Below, one piece after another: positions 56,038-64,000 of a stretch of DNA of 64,000 nucleotides; position 1 is the first letter of the stretch; each line of letters begins with the position of its first letter. The notes under the pieces were generated by a model. It was not told the origin of the DNA. It saw nothing but the letters and a program-made list of their open reading frames with translations, and searched no databases. The DNA lies in the NCBI RefSeq assembly GCF_000392615.1, contig NZ_KB933398.1, positions 3,943,851 to 4,007,850 of the forward strand, in the 5' to 3' direction. Position numbers and translations under genes: made by a program. This DNA comes from Lysinibacillus sphaericus OT4b.31 (GTDB taxonomy: Bacteria; Bacillota; Bacilli; Bacillales_A; Planococcaceae).

Positions 56038-57921
56038 TTATATGCCTCTTCGATTGAAACGGAAAACAAATGTAAGTGCTAGAAGTAATACAATACATAA
56101 AACACCTGACGTAATGGTTGTATTCTTATCAATCCCTGATGGTTGTACCACTTGTTCATTACCTTTGTTGGGACCTATCTTGCCACCTACTTGCCCTTGC
56201 TTATGAATGTCTCCATCTTGATTACCCTCCACATTCATTTGCGGGGGTCCTTGGGGCATTTGTGATGGATCAAAGTCTTCTGGTAATTGAGAGTCAAATT
56301 TAAACGCAAAATCCTCCGGAAATGGTTCTCCCCCCTGCATATCGTTGCCTGGGTTCGCTTCTATGACTAATTCACCTGAGAGTTGCTTTAAAATAGACGC
56401 TGACCGTTGTTTAGCAAATTCAGGTAGGCTATTCTCTCCTTGTACACCCTCTAGAAATTGTGCTGTTGTTGAAAACTTAGTTGGATCCGCTTCTACATAC
56501 GTTGTCAGCATAGCAGATAATCCATTCGTTATATTCTGGAAATATTCCTCTGTTAAATACTTTTTCGCTAGTTCTTCCAAATAGTTTTCATAGACCTTAC
56601 GATATTCGTCATTTGAAAGAAGCACGTTTAATAAAGGACGCTCTTCTAACGTCACACCAAACACTGGATCCTTTATGCTAAAATTAATAGCACTATCAGA
56701 CATTAAGTTGGATGACATATCCATGAGCATATCCATGTTCATAGTACCTTGTGGAAGACCTCCATTTTGTTGTGAACCATCCTGTGGCGTGCCATCATCT
56801 TGATTAAGATTATCTTGACCAATATTCCAACCGTCTTGATCATTTATCAGCGGTGGTGTATCGTTAGCTGGAAATTGTTGTTTTTGTTGGATGGTATCCT
56901 TGTTAACTATAGAATCAGCTGAATCCATACTCTCCATTTCAAATGTTTCATCATTATCAATTGATTTGTTTAAAATATTTGCACCACCAGCCGTTTTTAT
57001 ATCTCCACCAAGGCCTCCAAATGACATATTATAATCCCATGGAATAATTGAGAATACACCCTTATCCTCATACAAATAGTAATTGTGCTTCAATCTCCCT
57101 TGATAGCTATCTAAATTTACAATAGCAGTGTTGACAGCAAAATATCGAAGCATTTCATCGACATCGATATATTTCTCAATATCACCGTCATTATTAATAG
57201 CATCTAGCATTTCAACTAATTTTGACTTATCACTATTTCCCTCATTTGTTTTTAAGTTTATTCCCTTATAATCTGAGATATTGTCACTAATATATTGCAA
57301 ATCACTGCCTACACCGTCTGGCTTGAAGAGGAAACCACTATTTGAACCGTAGTTATTTGCGAGAAAAGTTTCATCCACTGCTTCTACACCTAAATATAAA
57401 CCACGTTCCTCACCATTAACTGTAATGTACATATACGAATGTGCCGGAGTTGGTAGCCCCATTTTTTCCATTAATTCATATGAAATGTATTCACGCATTA
57501 ATGTTGAATCACTATAGTTATTGTTTAAATTCATTTTTTTTAAGCCAAATAGGCTCTTTGTATGATCATAGTAGTCAAAGTCAATTTTTAAACTATAACG
57601 ATCTGAATCGCTATTAACAACTGAACTCAGTGAGATATTGCCTTTTGTACGAATAGCTACGTTTTCAACTCTTTTCCCATTCACAGTGATATTTGCTTGC
57701 TTAAATTCCTCTTCCTCAGCATTTTCAAGCATATCTTCCCAATCTTCTTCAGCGATTTCAATGTCTACTGTTGTAACTTTATTCTTATTAAAAACAAGTG
57801 TTTCATAGGAAAATTCATTGCTTTTTGTTTTTATTCCTATATTCGGGAGTATTGCTAACATCACGATAAAGAGCGCGAGTAGAATTGCCATACATGAATA
57901 AACAACTCGGTTTTTAATCAT
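56038..57921 (-). CDS. Membrane-anchored CotH-family protein kinase
   Basis: This 627-residue protein has an N-terminal membrane anchor (residues about 8-30) and a C-terminal helix (about 600-620) followed by a basic end, so the middle faces outside. The CotH kinase fold shows RTKGN and SLKIDFDYYDHTKSLFGLKKMNLN, NYYLYEDKGVFSIIPWDYNMSFGG with the metal-binding acidic motif, and GLYLGVEAVDETFL. A Gln/Asn/Asp/Gly-rich insertion (about residues 335-395) and a Pro/Gly/Gln-rich segment before the last helix are probably disordered. CotH of Bacillus phosphorylates spore coat proteins; the two membrane anchors and the operon suggest envelope targets here. Confidence 0.9.
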   Translation of the reverse strand: MIKNRVVYSCMAILLALFIVMLAILPNIGIKTKSNEFSYETLVFNKNKVTTVDIEIAEEDWEDMLENAEEEEFKQANITVNGKRVENVAIRTKGNISLSSVVNSDSDRYSLKIDFDYYDHTKSLFGLKKMNLNNNYSDSTLMREYISYELMEKMGLPTPAHSYMYITVNGEERGLYLGVEAVDETFLANNYGSNSGFLFKPDGVGSDLQYISDNISDYKGINLKTNEGNSDKSKLVEMLDAINNDGDIEKYIDVDEMLRYFAVNTAIVNLDSYQGRLKHNYYLYEDKGVFSIIPWDYNMSFGGLGGDIKTAGGANILNKSIDNDETFEMESMDSADSIVNKDTIQQKQQFPANDTPPLINDQDGWNIGQDNLNQDDGTPQDGSQQNGGLPQGTMNMDMLMDMSSNLMSDSAINFSIKDPVFGVTLEERPLLNVLLSNDEYRKVYENYLEELAKKYLTEEYFQNITNGLSAMLTTYVEADPTKFSTTAQFLEGVQGENSLPEFAKQRSASILKQLSGELVIEANPGNDMQGGEPFPEDFAFKFDSQLPEDFDPSQMPQGPPQMNVEGNQDGDIHKQGQVGGKIGPNKGNEQVVQPSGIDKNTTITSGVLCIVLLLALTFVFRFNRRGI

Positions 57922-57963
57922 AATGTGTTACCCCTTTCTCTTTATTTAAACATACTTTACTTA

Positions 57964-58647
57964 CTAAGCTGTAAAGTTGCCATCATAGCTAAGCATTACT
58001 GCTGATTTAACACCAGGCACTTTAGTAATTAGTGCCATCATTTGGGCATCGTTTTGTTTAACGCGAACCTCATATGTTGTTTCAATTTCATAATCTTGAA
58101 TAATCGATTTTGATTTTAATGCATATTTTTTAGATTCCGTTGAAATAATATGTTCTACTTCTTCACAAGCAATGTCTTCTTCAAATTTCACAACTAATAA
58201 GTAGGGATTTTCAATAGTAATTTTGTTTACGAACACTAGTAATACTAGACCGATTAAAATAGCACCCACAATAACAAGTGGAATGAAGCCAGCACCGCAT
58301 AAAATACCTGAAACTATTGCCCAGAAAATATACACTAAATCCATAGGATCTTTAATGGGTGTACGGAAACGCACAATGGATAATGCACCGACCATACCTA
58401 GAGATAATAAAACATTCGAGCTTATTCCCATAATGACCAGTGAAGTTGCCATGGTCATAATTAACAGTGAGATATTAAAAGAATGAGAATATATAACCCC
58501 ATTGAATGTTTTTTTGTATACAGCATAAATAAATAATCCTACAAAGAAAGCTACCACTAATCCAATAATAGAATCCGTTAAAGAGAACGAAGTGGTCTTT
58601 TCTAAAAAGCTAGATTTAAATATGTCGCTAAAATTTACTTTGTCCAT
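57964..58647 (-). CDS. DUF4956 integral membrane protein
   Basis: This 227-residue protein has about four or five hydrophobic segments in the first 150 residues, including SLGMVGALSIVRFRTPIKDP, a conserved-looking cytoplasmic loop, and a soluble C-terminal domain (residues about 150-227) with a ferredoxin-like beta/alpha pattern. DUF4956 genes recur beside VTC and CotH genes; a channel or transporter role has been guessed but not shown. ATG 58647 follows AAAGGAGCAAGTGACA; a GTG two codons earlier is weaker. It starts 24 nt after the VTC gene. Confidence 0.85.
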   Translation of the reverse strand: MDKVNFSDIFKSSFLEKTTSFSLTDSIIGLVVAFFVGLFIYAVYKKTFNGVIYSHSFNISLLIMTMATSLVIMGISSNVLLSLGMVGALSIVRFRTPIKDPMDLVYIFWAIVSGILCGAGFIPLVIVGAILIGLVLLVFVNKITIENPYLLVVKFEEDIACEEVEHIISTESKKYALKSKSIIQDYEIETTYEVRVKQNDAQMMALITKVPGVKSAVMLSYDGNFTA

Positions 58648-58671
58648 TGTCACTTGCTCCTTTTTCAGTAA

Positions 58672-59373
58672 TTAGCCAAACATACGGCTAAGTTGATATT
58701 TTGAATATGCTTCAGCGCGTGTATCAACGGCTTGCAGCATAAATTTAATAATGTCAGGCAAATATTCATCATACTTCACCTCTAAAATAACGAGGTTTGG
58801 TTCAAGTACATCCACCATAGGGAGGTTTTGATTAAACATATCTGTATTGCGCATGCTCGACTGTACTTTACTATCAAATGTCACTCGTACATTGCCATAC
58901 GGGAATGTATATGCTTCACGCTCATAATCGACAACGGTCATGGGCTTTAATTGGTTATATTTTATTTCATAGAATAAGTCACGGATTAAAACTCGATTAT
59001 CTGTTTCCATCCATTCAACATCATTTACACGTATTTTTTCAAACTCAGTTCTTGTCACCGAGCATTTCGATTTATATGTTAAATTATTGCGTTTACTTTT
59101 ACGTTCTAGATTCACTATATCTAACGATTTGCCATAAATACGTACTCGGTATTTATCACGATTTAAAAACCCCTCTTTCTTTTCAATAAGAACTTTGTTC
59201 ATGAAGTTATCAAAATACGTACTCCTAATAAAATATTTACCATTTAAATCTGCATTGACATCTAACTTCATGACATGTTTTAGTTTGCTTTTTAAAATTG
59301 CGTAATCTGTATAAGAAATGGCATGCTTAATTTCTTTACGGCCATTGGGGTTAAAGGAAGTTTGTTCCGACAT
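58672..59373 (-). CDS. VTC-domain polyphosphate polymerase-like protein
   Basis: This 233-residue soluble protein fits the VTC/TTM tunnel fold. Basic and acidic tunnel residues are seen in FIRSTYFDN, KYRVRIYG, VNLERKSKRNN, YEREAYTF and VILEVKYDEYLP. In yeast Vtc4 this domain makes inorganic polyphosphate from ATP with Mn2+; bacterial stand-alone copies are assumed to be polyphosphate polymerases. There is no membrane segment, so it may dock on the DUF4956 protein encoded next. ATG 59373 follows AAGGAGTG; a GTG three codons upstream is less likely. Confidence 0.85.
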   Translation of the reverse strand: MSEQTSFNPNGRKEIKHAISYTDYAILKSKLKHVMKLDVNADLNGKYFIRSTYFDNFMNKVLIEKKEGFLNRDKYRVRIYGKSLDIVNLERKSKRNNLTYKSKCSVTRTEFEKIRVNDVEWMETDNRVLIRDLFYEIKYNQLKPMTVVDYEREAYTFPYGNVRVTFDSKVQSSMRNTDMFNQNLPMVDVLEPNLVILEVKYDEYLPDIIKFMLQAVDTRAEAYSKYQLSRMFG

Positions 59374-59385
59374 GCTTAACACTCC

Positions 59386-60270
59386 TTACATTAATAATTT
59401 GTTTTCGATATCATACTGCTCTAATTTTTCTGCAATCCATGTTGAATATTGTTCATCAATACGTGATTCAAGCACGGTTGCAAATATTTCATCCTTCACG
59501 TTTTCAAATATTGCTTCTTCAGCAGGCACCTTAGCTGTCACCTTTATCACGTGATAGCCCTCTGCAGATTGCACAATATCGCTAACACCATTCACTTCAA
59601 GTACAAATGCCGCTTCTTCAAAAGCCTCATCCATTTGACCTTTGCTTATGTAGCCTAAATTTCCACCATCTTCACTTGTTACAGTATCTATAGAATAGTC
59701 TTTAGCAAGTGTTGTGAAATCCTCGCCGGCTTGTACTTTTTTCAGTACCTCTTGAGCTGTGACCTCATCCTCCAATAAAATATGACGCACCTCAACTTGC
59801 TCTTCCTGACTATAACTATCCTTGTTGTCTTTGAAATATTGCTCTACCTCTTCATCAGTAATTTCTATACTTGCTGAAATAACCTTTTTTCCCAACTGAT
59901 ATGTGCGGATATTATCTTTTACAGCGGCCTCTGTTAAACCATTTGACTTTAATACTTCTTTAAATGTATCTCCATCACCATAGGATTGAATAAGCTCTTC
60001 ATACTCACTTTGAATCACTTCATCTGGTACCGTTATATTTTGCTTTGCTGCTTCAAGTTCAATGATTTTATGTGATATTAAAGTTTCGAGTACTTCCGCT
60101 CCATATTGAATACGTAGCTCCTGATCTAAATCCTTTTGTGAAATCTTGATTCCATCCACTTTTGCAACATAGTTACTACCGCTTTTACTATCTGAACAGC
60201 CTGTTGACAATATGGTTAATGCTACTAGAGCCAACATTAGGAATTTCCTTTTCATGGTTGAGTTTTCCAT
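59386..60270 (-). CDS. PrsA-like lipoprotein peptidyl-prolyl isomerase
   Basis: This 294-residue lipoprotein has a signal with lipobox ALTILSTGCSD (lipid Cys near residue 25), an N-terminal SurA-like chaperone region and a complete parvulin domain (VEVRHILLEDEVTAQEVLKKV through EGYHVIKVT, residues about 155-245). PrsA homologues fold exported proteins at the membrane surface. ATG 60270 is close behind GGAGGAGGG; a later ATG, 15 nt downstream, would still leave a good signal peptide. As first gene of the CotH operon it may help the extracellular kinase fold. Confidence 0.9.
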   Translation of the reverse strand: MENSTMKRKFLMLALVALTILSTGCSDSKSGSNYVAKVDGIKISQKDLDQELRIQYGAEVLETLISHKIIELEAAKQNITVPDEVIQSEYEELIQSYGDGDTFKEVLKSNGLTEAAVKDNIRTYQLGKKVISASIEITDEEVEQYFKDNKDSYSQEEQVEVRHILLEDEVTAQEVLKKVQAGEDFTTLAKDYSIDTVTSEDGGNLGYISKGQMDEAFEEAAFVLEVNGVSDIVQSAEGYHVIKVTAKVPAEEAIFENVKDEIFATVLESRIDEQYSTWIAEKLEQYDIENKLLM

Positions 60271-60311
60271 GCCCTCCTCCTTCACTTATATTGCTATTTC
60301 TTATATTTCCC

Positions 60312-60345
60312 ACTATAGGGAGCCAATGTGTCAGCAAGATGTCAA
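60312..60345 (-). promoter_or_regulatory. Regulated promoter of the prsA-like/VTC/DUF4956/CotH operon
   Basis: On the minus strand TTGACA (60345-60340), 5 nt, CTGACA (60334-60329), 11 nt, TATAGT (60317-60312). The hexamers repeat with an 11-bp period, as OmpR/PhoB-family sites do. No -35 element stands 17 nt from the -10, so an activator is probably needed. The regulator gene next door has the same arrangement. Confidence 0.75.
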
Positions 60346-60401
60346 AACGATCTTTTCTTAAATTTGTTTACAATTTTTGATTTTTCTATTTTGGTTTACA
60401 A

Positions 60402-60447
60402 TAAAAAAGTTATTTGCAGATTCACTTATCATGAATCCACAAATAAC
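60402..60447 (-). terminator. Terminator of the two-component system transcript
   Basis: An 8-bp outer stem (60409-60416 with 60440-60447) plus an inner GGATTCA/TGAATC helix is followed by six T on the minus strand. It separates the kinase gene from the operon behind it. Confidence 0.85.
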
Positions 60448-60449
60448 GT

Positions 60450-61874
60450 TTATCGTACTTTTATCAGTGTTATTTCAAAGGTTGTACCATTATCGCTGCT
60501 CTCAATTAAACGCAGGTCACCATCAACAGACTGCGCCATCATTTTACTTAGAGGCAGGCCCAGACCTAAACCTCGTACCGTATATTTTTTATTTTCCCCT
60601 CTGTAAAAACGCTCAAAAATGAAGGCCTGATCCTCTTTCGGAATGCCTACACCTGTATCCTGTACTGTTACCTTCACTGCTGAATCTGTTTCCTGCAGCC
60701 TAATCATAATGACCCCTTCTTGCATTGCCTGTATCGCATTTGTCAAAAGGTTCGTTAAAATTTGTTGAAAACGCACAATATCTACATGCACGTAAATAGG
60801 CTTATCAAGTAATATAGCATCTACTTGTACAGTGTCTTCCTCCTGCATCACTTCCCATTGTGTTACAGCATCCTTCACTAAACGATTAATATCAGACTTC
60901 ACCAACTTCACAGGAATTGCGTCAACTGCAAAAGTATTAAAGGCAAGTAAATCCCCTACCATAGTTTTCATCTTCGTCGTCTCTATGAGCGCCATTTTAA
61001 TAAACTCATCTGCATCCTTCCCTGTGATAATGCCATCCTTAACAGCTTGCAGCAAGCCACTAATAGATGTAACAGGTGTTTTTAGCTCATGCGTGACTCC
61101 CGCAAGGAGCTCTGTGCGCGTTTTTTCTAATTGTTCAAGTTTTGTTGCCATCTCCTTAAAAGAAGCAACCAGTTCATATACTTCTTCTTCCTTAATATGA
61201 ATTGGCAAATCAATTTTATAATTACCTTCTTGGACTTGCCTTGCTGCAACTGCGACTTTCTTAATTGGACGAGCCAATCTTCTTGTTAAAAAATATATCG
61301 CCAGCCAGCCAAGCAGAGCCATACCCACTATTAAAATAGCTAATTGTCCATACGCTTGATTAACCTTCGTCAGATTATTTTTTTTCTCTAACACAAGTAC
61401 CCAGCCGACAACACGTTCATTCTGCTCAATTTTCTTGCGCACTACATATTGAACGGTTGCACCTTTCCCTTCACCCGCTGTAAACTTTTTCACACCTTCT
61501 TGTCCATCTAGTACGTCCCCTATATTTTTACTACTTCCTGGGGGAATCAATCGATTGCTCGTTATAATGTTTCCCTCTGTGTCTAAGATATACAGTATGG
61601 GATCAATATCACTCATGTTGAAACGCTCACGATCACCTATAAAATCCGGATTAGTCGGCCCTCCTGCCCAACCAATTTGTCTACTTGTATCAGTCAACCT
61701 ATAAACGTATTCATCTGCAAGAAACTCCATCATTTCTAATCGTGTTTCCAATGCTGTATGGCGAATCCAAAAGGCAAAGATAAGTGAAATAATAGCCAAA
61801 CCAACAAAGAGTGTTAGTAAATAGCGACTTGTCCAATAGTTAAGTAAAGAGATTCGTTTATTTTTTGTGAACAC
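60450..61874 (-). CDS. Sensor histidine kinase with extracytoplasmic sensor and HAMP domain
   Basis: This 474-residue kinase has membrane helices near residues 13-33 and 180-200, enclosing an extracytoplasmic sensor of about 145 residues with a PAS/Cache-like pattern (DPILYILDTEGNIITSNRL). HAMP (RRLARPIKKVA), HisKA (LLAGVTHELKTPVTS) and the ATPase boxes (NLLTNAIQA, DTGVGIP, GLGLGLPLSK) follow. The GTG start overlaps the regulator gene by 17 nt. The signal is unknown; its link to the downstream operon is inferred from matching promoters. Confidence 0.92.
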   Translation of the reverse strand: MFTKNKRISLLNYWTSRYLLTLFVGLAIISLIFAFWIRHTALETRLEMMEFLADEYVYRLTDTSRQIGWAGGPTNPDFIGDRERFNMSDIDPILYILDTEGNIITSNRLIPPGSSKNIGDVLDGQEGVKKFTAGEGKGATVQYVVRKKIEQNERVVGWVLVLEKKNNLTKVNQAYGQLAILIVGMALLGWLAIYFLTRRLARPIKKVAVAARQVQEGNYKIDLPIHIKEEEVYELVASFKEMATKLEQLEKTRTELLAGVTHELKTPVTSISGLLQAVKDGIITGKDADEFIKMALIETTKMKTMVGDLLAFNTFAVDAIPVKLVKSDINRLVKDAVTQWEVMQEEDTVQVDAILLDKPIYVHVDIVRFQQILTNLLTNAIQAMQEGVIMIRLQETDSAVKVTVQDTGVGIPKEDQAFIFERFYRGENKKYTVRGLGLGLPLSKMMAQSVDGDLRLIESSDNGTTFEITLIKVR

Positions 61875-62544
61875 TTAATTGATACCCCAATCCACGCAAT
61901 GTTTTAATTTCGCCCTCTGATTCATCCCAGTTTACAAGTGCTTTACGTAGTCGTTTTACTGCTAAATCAACAGCTCTATCGCTTCCTTCATATTCCCAGC
62001 CCCATACTTGTTCAATAAGCTGATCACGTGTGAATGTTTGATTCGGATGCTCTGCTAAAAATAGAAGCACCGATAAATCCCTCGGTGTTAACACAATTTC
62101 TTGCCCATTAAGAACAACCTGATGCGCCTGCATATCAATTTCAAGCTGTCCAAATTGCTTCTTTACAGTAGTTTCATTTTTACTTTCAGATCTCCTTAGT
62201 ACAGCTTTAATTCGGGCCACTACTTCATCTGCTATAAAAGGTTTTGCAATATAATCGTCTGCCCCTTGATGAAAACCATCTAAACGGTAATTCACATCAC
62301 TTAACGCTGTTAACATAATCACTGGACAAGCGCTAACCGCTCTAATTTCCTTTAAAATAAGCCAGCCATTTTTCTCCGGTAACATAATGTCTAATAATAC
62401 TAAATCGGGCTGATACTCCTTATATAATTCCATCGCTTGCCTACCATTAAAACACTGCTCAACATCATAGCCAACCTTCTTCAAATACACCTTTAGTACT
62501 TGGCTAATTGCAAACTCATCTTCAATTACTAAAATTTTCGCCAT
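61858..62544 (-). CDS. OmpR/PhoB-family response regulator of the CotH-VTC locus
   Basis: This 228-residue regulator has a receiver domain (IEDE pocket, phospho-acceptor Asp in LVLLDIMLPEKNGW near residue 51, Lys in YIAKPF) and a winged-helix domain (GSDRAVDLAVKRLRKAL). Such regulators bind tandem hexamers with an 11-bp period. TTGACA-N5-CTGACA lies ahead of this gene and of the CotH operon, so autoregulation and operon control are likely. ATG 62544 follows GGTGGAG. Confidence 0.92.
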   Translation of the reverse strand: MAKILVIEDEFAISQVLKVYLKKVGYDVEQCFNGRQAMELYKEYQPDLVLLDIMLPEKNGWLILKEIRAVSACPVIMLTALSDVNYRLDGFHQGADDYIAKPFIADEVVARIKAVLRRSESKNETTVKKQFGQLEIDMQAHQVVLNGQEIVLTPRDLSVLLFLAEHPNQTFTRDQLIEQVWGWEYEGSDRAVDLAVKRLRKALVNWDESEGEIKTLRGLGYQLSVHKK

Positions 62545-62585
62545 TCATTCTCCACCTTGTTCATAGCTCGTTCTAGTTTTTGTTG

Positions 62586-62619
62586 ATTATAGCATTCAAT
62601 TATGTCAGGTCCATGTCAA
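62586..62619 (-). promoter_or_regulatory. Regulated promoter of the response regulator-kinase genes
   Basis: On the minus strand TTGACA (62619-62614), 5 nt, CTGACA (62608-62603), 11 nt, TATAAT (62591-62586). Spacing and both hexamers are identical to those ahead of the prsA-like/CotH operon. Confidence 0.78.
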
Positions 62620-62686
62620 GCGACATAATGGTTAACGCTGAACCCTTTCGCCCTATAAAGAATATCTCAAATTTATAGGCTATCTA

Positions 62687-62737
62687 TTGACAATGACTTC
62701 CTATGCCACTTATCATTGATTGCGAATGATAATCATT
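62687..62737 (+). promoter_or_regulatory. Promoter and Fur box of the haem monooxygenase gene
   Basis: TTGACA (62687-62692), 17 nt, TTATCA (62710-62715). AATGATAATCATT (62725-62737), a perfect inverted repeat matching the core of the Fur consensus, covers the expected start site, so iron-loaded Fur should repress. Confidence 0.8.
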
Positions 62738-62799
62738 GATAATTCATTCAAATAGCAGATTTTTTCTATTTTAAAGAAAATGATTAGGGGGGTAATAGC

Positions 62800-63135
62800 A
62801 TGATTATTGTTACAAATCGTATTCAAGTAAAACCCGGCTTTGCAGCGAAAATGGCACCTAACTTTACAAAACCAGGTCCTCTTCAAAAGTTCGAAGGTTT
62901 TCATAAAGTAGAGGTACTCATTTCAACAGATGATCCTACATATGACGAAATGAGCGTCAATATGTATTGGGAAACAAAGGAACATTTCCAAGCTTGGAGA
63001 AATAGTGATGCCTTTGCAGCAGCACACCATCGTCCTGAACCAGGATCTGAAGGTGCAAAGCCTGAAAATAGTCCGCTCATTGGCAGTAAAATTGTTATTG
63101 CTGAGCTTGCTTCTTCAATCGAAGCTTCACACTAA
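62800..63135 (+). CDS. IsdG-type haem-degrading monooxygenase
   Basis: This 111-residue ABM-fold enzyme carries the catalytic triad of IsdG/IsdI-type haem oxygenases: Asn6 (IIVTNRIQV), Trp66 (FQAWRNSD) and His76 (FAAAHHRP). The enzyme opens haem in the cytoplasm and releases iron. The ribosome site is AGGGGGGTAATAGC. A Fur box covers its promoter and a strong terminator ends it, so it is a monocistronic iron-starvation gene. The exact product (staphylobilin or biliverdin type) is not decidable from sequence. Confidence 0.92.
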   Translation: MIIVTNRIQVKPGFAAKMAPNFTKPGPLQKFEGFHKVEVLISTDDPTYDEMSVNMYWETKEHFQAWRNSDAFAAAHHRPEPGSEGAKPENSPLIGSKIVIAELASSIEASH

Positions 63136-63180
63136 TCGCTTATTCGAATCCTGTTAAATCATCTTCTGATTCTATCTAAA

Positions 63181-63217
63181 AAACCCTGCATATTTGTCTA
63201 AATATGCAGGGTTTTTT
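63181..63217. terminator. Bidirectional terminator
   Basis: A perfect 14-bp stem (63181-63194 with 63201-63214) with a 6-nt loop and T-runs on both strands lies between converging genes. Confidence 0.92.
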
Positions 63218-63241
63218 TATTGGATAATACCAGAACGTCCA

Positions 63242-64000
63242 TTATAGAAATAGCATAACTAATACGTAACCAAGCACAGATAAACAAACAGAACCTATCA
63301 ATCCTGCTATAAATGCTTTAATGCCTAATTGTTTAAAGGTTTTTATATCTACGTTTAAGCCCAATCCAGCCATCGCCATAGCAATTAGAAGATAAGCGCA
63401 GCCCACGATAGACTGAGCAACAGCAGGCGGTACAATACTAAGTGAATTAAAGGCACTCATCACTAAAAACCCTAAGATAAACCATGGAATTATTGAAAGA
63501 GAAAATACCTTTTTATCTTGTCCTTTCTCCCGTCTTTGATACAAGATTCCAATGATGATTGCTACTGGTACAAGCAATGCTACACGAGTAAGCTTGACAA
63601 TTACCGCCATATCAACCGCTTCATTTCCACCAGCAGCAGCTGCTGCTATGACATGGGCAATTTCGTGCAATGTACCACCTGCAAAAATACCATATTGCGT
63701 CGGTGATAATCCAAATAACGAGTACAGCAAGGTGTAAACAAGTGTAAATACTGTACCAAGTAATGCTACAATCGCAGCACCTACCGCTGTTTCTTTTTCA
63801 TTTGCTTTAATTTGTGGTGCGATGGCCACAACTGCAGCAGCACCACAAATAGCTGTTCCACATGCTGTTAAAATACCGAGCTTTTTTTCTACATGAAATA
63901 TCTTTGTTAACCCATATACAACCACCAATGCAAATACTAAATTTATAAATGCGATGAGAAATACACTTGCCCCTGCATGATAAATATCCATTAAATTCAA
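63242..64000 (-). CDS. YeiH-family putative sulfate exporter, N-terminus missing
   Basis: This 252-residue open frame runs off the window and lacks its start; the first codon in the window is an internal-looking TTG. Several hydrophobic segments and the family motifs [30 protein letters not shown] and [14 protein letters not shown] identify the YeiH/UPF0324 family of inner-membrane proteins, annotated as putative sulfate exporters; the substrate is not firmly known. The full length is usually about 330 residues, so about 80 are missing. Confidence 0.88.
   Translation of the reverse strand: MNLMDIYHAGASVFLIAFINLVFALVVVYGLTKIFHVEKKLGILTACGTAICGAAAVVAIAPQIKANEKETAVGAAIVALLGTVFTLVYTLLYSLFGLSPTQYGIFAGGTLHEIAHVIAAAAAGGNEAVDMAVIVKLTRVALLVPVAIIIGILYQRREKGQDKKVFSLSIIPWFILGFLVMSAFNSLSIVPPAVAQSIVGCAYLLIAMAMAGLGLNVDIKTFKQLGIKAFIAGLIGSVCLSVLGYVLVMLFL

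Noticed and set aside
60312..60345. Ordinary sigma-A promoter using TTGACA as -35
   Set aside because: TTGACA lies 22 nt from the -10, too far for sigma-A; its repetition at the regulator promoter supports an activator site instead.

Overview
The window is low-GC Firmicute chromosome. Gene content, the L10 leader, T-boxes, a CtsR operon, sigma-H and near-identity of many proteins to Bacillus homologues point to a Bacillales species of the Lysinibacillus type (inference from recalled homologues; no search was run). No rRNA, tRNA, insertion sequence, prophage or CRISPR array was seen.

Bases 1-2800 hold a Bce-type peptide-sensing module: response regulator, short intramembrane-sensing kinase, ABC ATPase and a permease cut by the window edge. 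Bases 2870-35800 are the conserved information-processing block, all on the minus strand. In transcription order it runs ctsR-mcsA-mcsB-clpC-radA, yacL-ispD, ispF, gltX, cysE-cysS-mrnC-rlmB-rae1, sigH, rpmG-secE, nusG, rplK-rplA, rplJ-rplL, a methyltransferase, rpoB, rpoC, rplGB-rpsL-rpsG-fusA-tuf. Compared with Bacillus subtilis, disA is missing between radA and yacL. A terminator-like hairpin lies between rpoB and rpoC, and ribosomal protein S12 carries Arg56 and Ala104 at two classical streptomycin positions.

Bases 36000-48000 are mixed accessory genes: a DUF4870 protein, a methyltransferase, CorA, a HemAT oxygen sensor, a YkhA thioesterase, two aldehyde dehydrogenases (one paired with DUF779), a DUF4003 protein, a pseudouridine synthase, a cupin, and a 41-codon ORF with its own ribosome site and terminator. 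A four-unit 21-bp tandem repeat lies near 48.0 kb. Bases 48150-52950 are a complete branched-chain amino acid ABC importer (livJ-livH-livM-livG-livF) with a CodY-like box on its promoter. Next comes a proline T-box and an archaeal/eukaryotic-type prolyl-tRNA synthetase.

Bases 56000-62620 hold the most interesting locus: a two-component system followed by a separately terminated operon for a PrsA-like lipoprotein foldase, a VTC-type polyphosphate polymerase domain, a DUF4956 membrane protein and a membrane-anchored CotH kinase. Both transcription units have the same promoter layout, TTGACA-N5-CTGACA-N11-TATA(A/G)T. This suggests that the response regulator controls itself and the operon. I read it as a candidate envelope system coupling polyphosphate and extracellular phosphorylation. 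The window ends with a Fur-box-controlled IsdG-type haem monooxygenase and a partial YeiH-family transporter.
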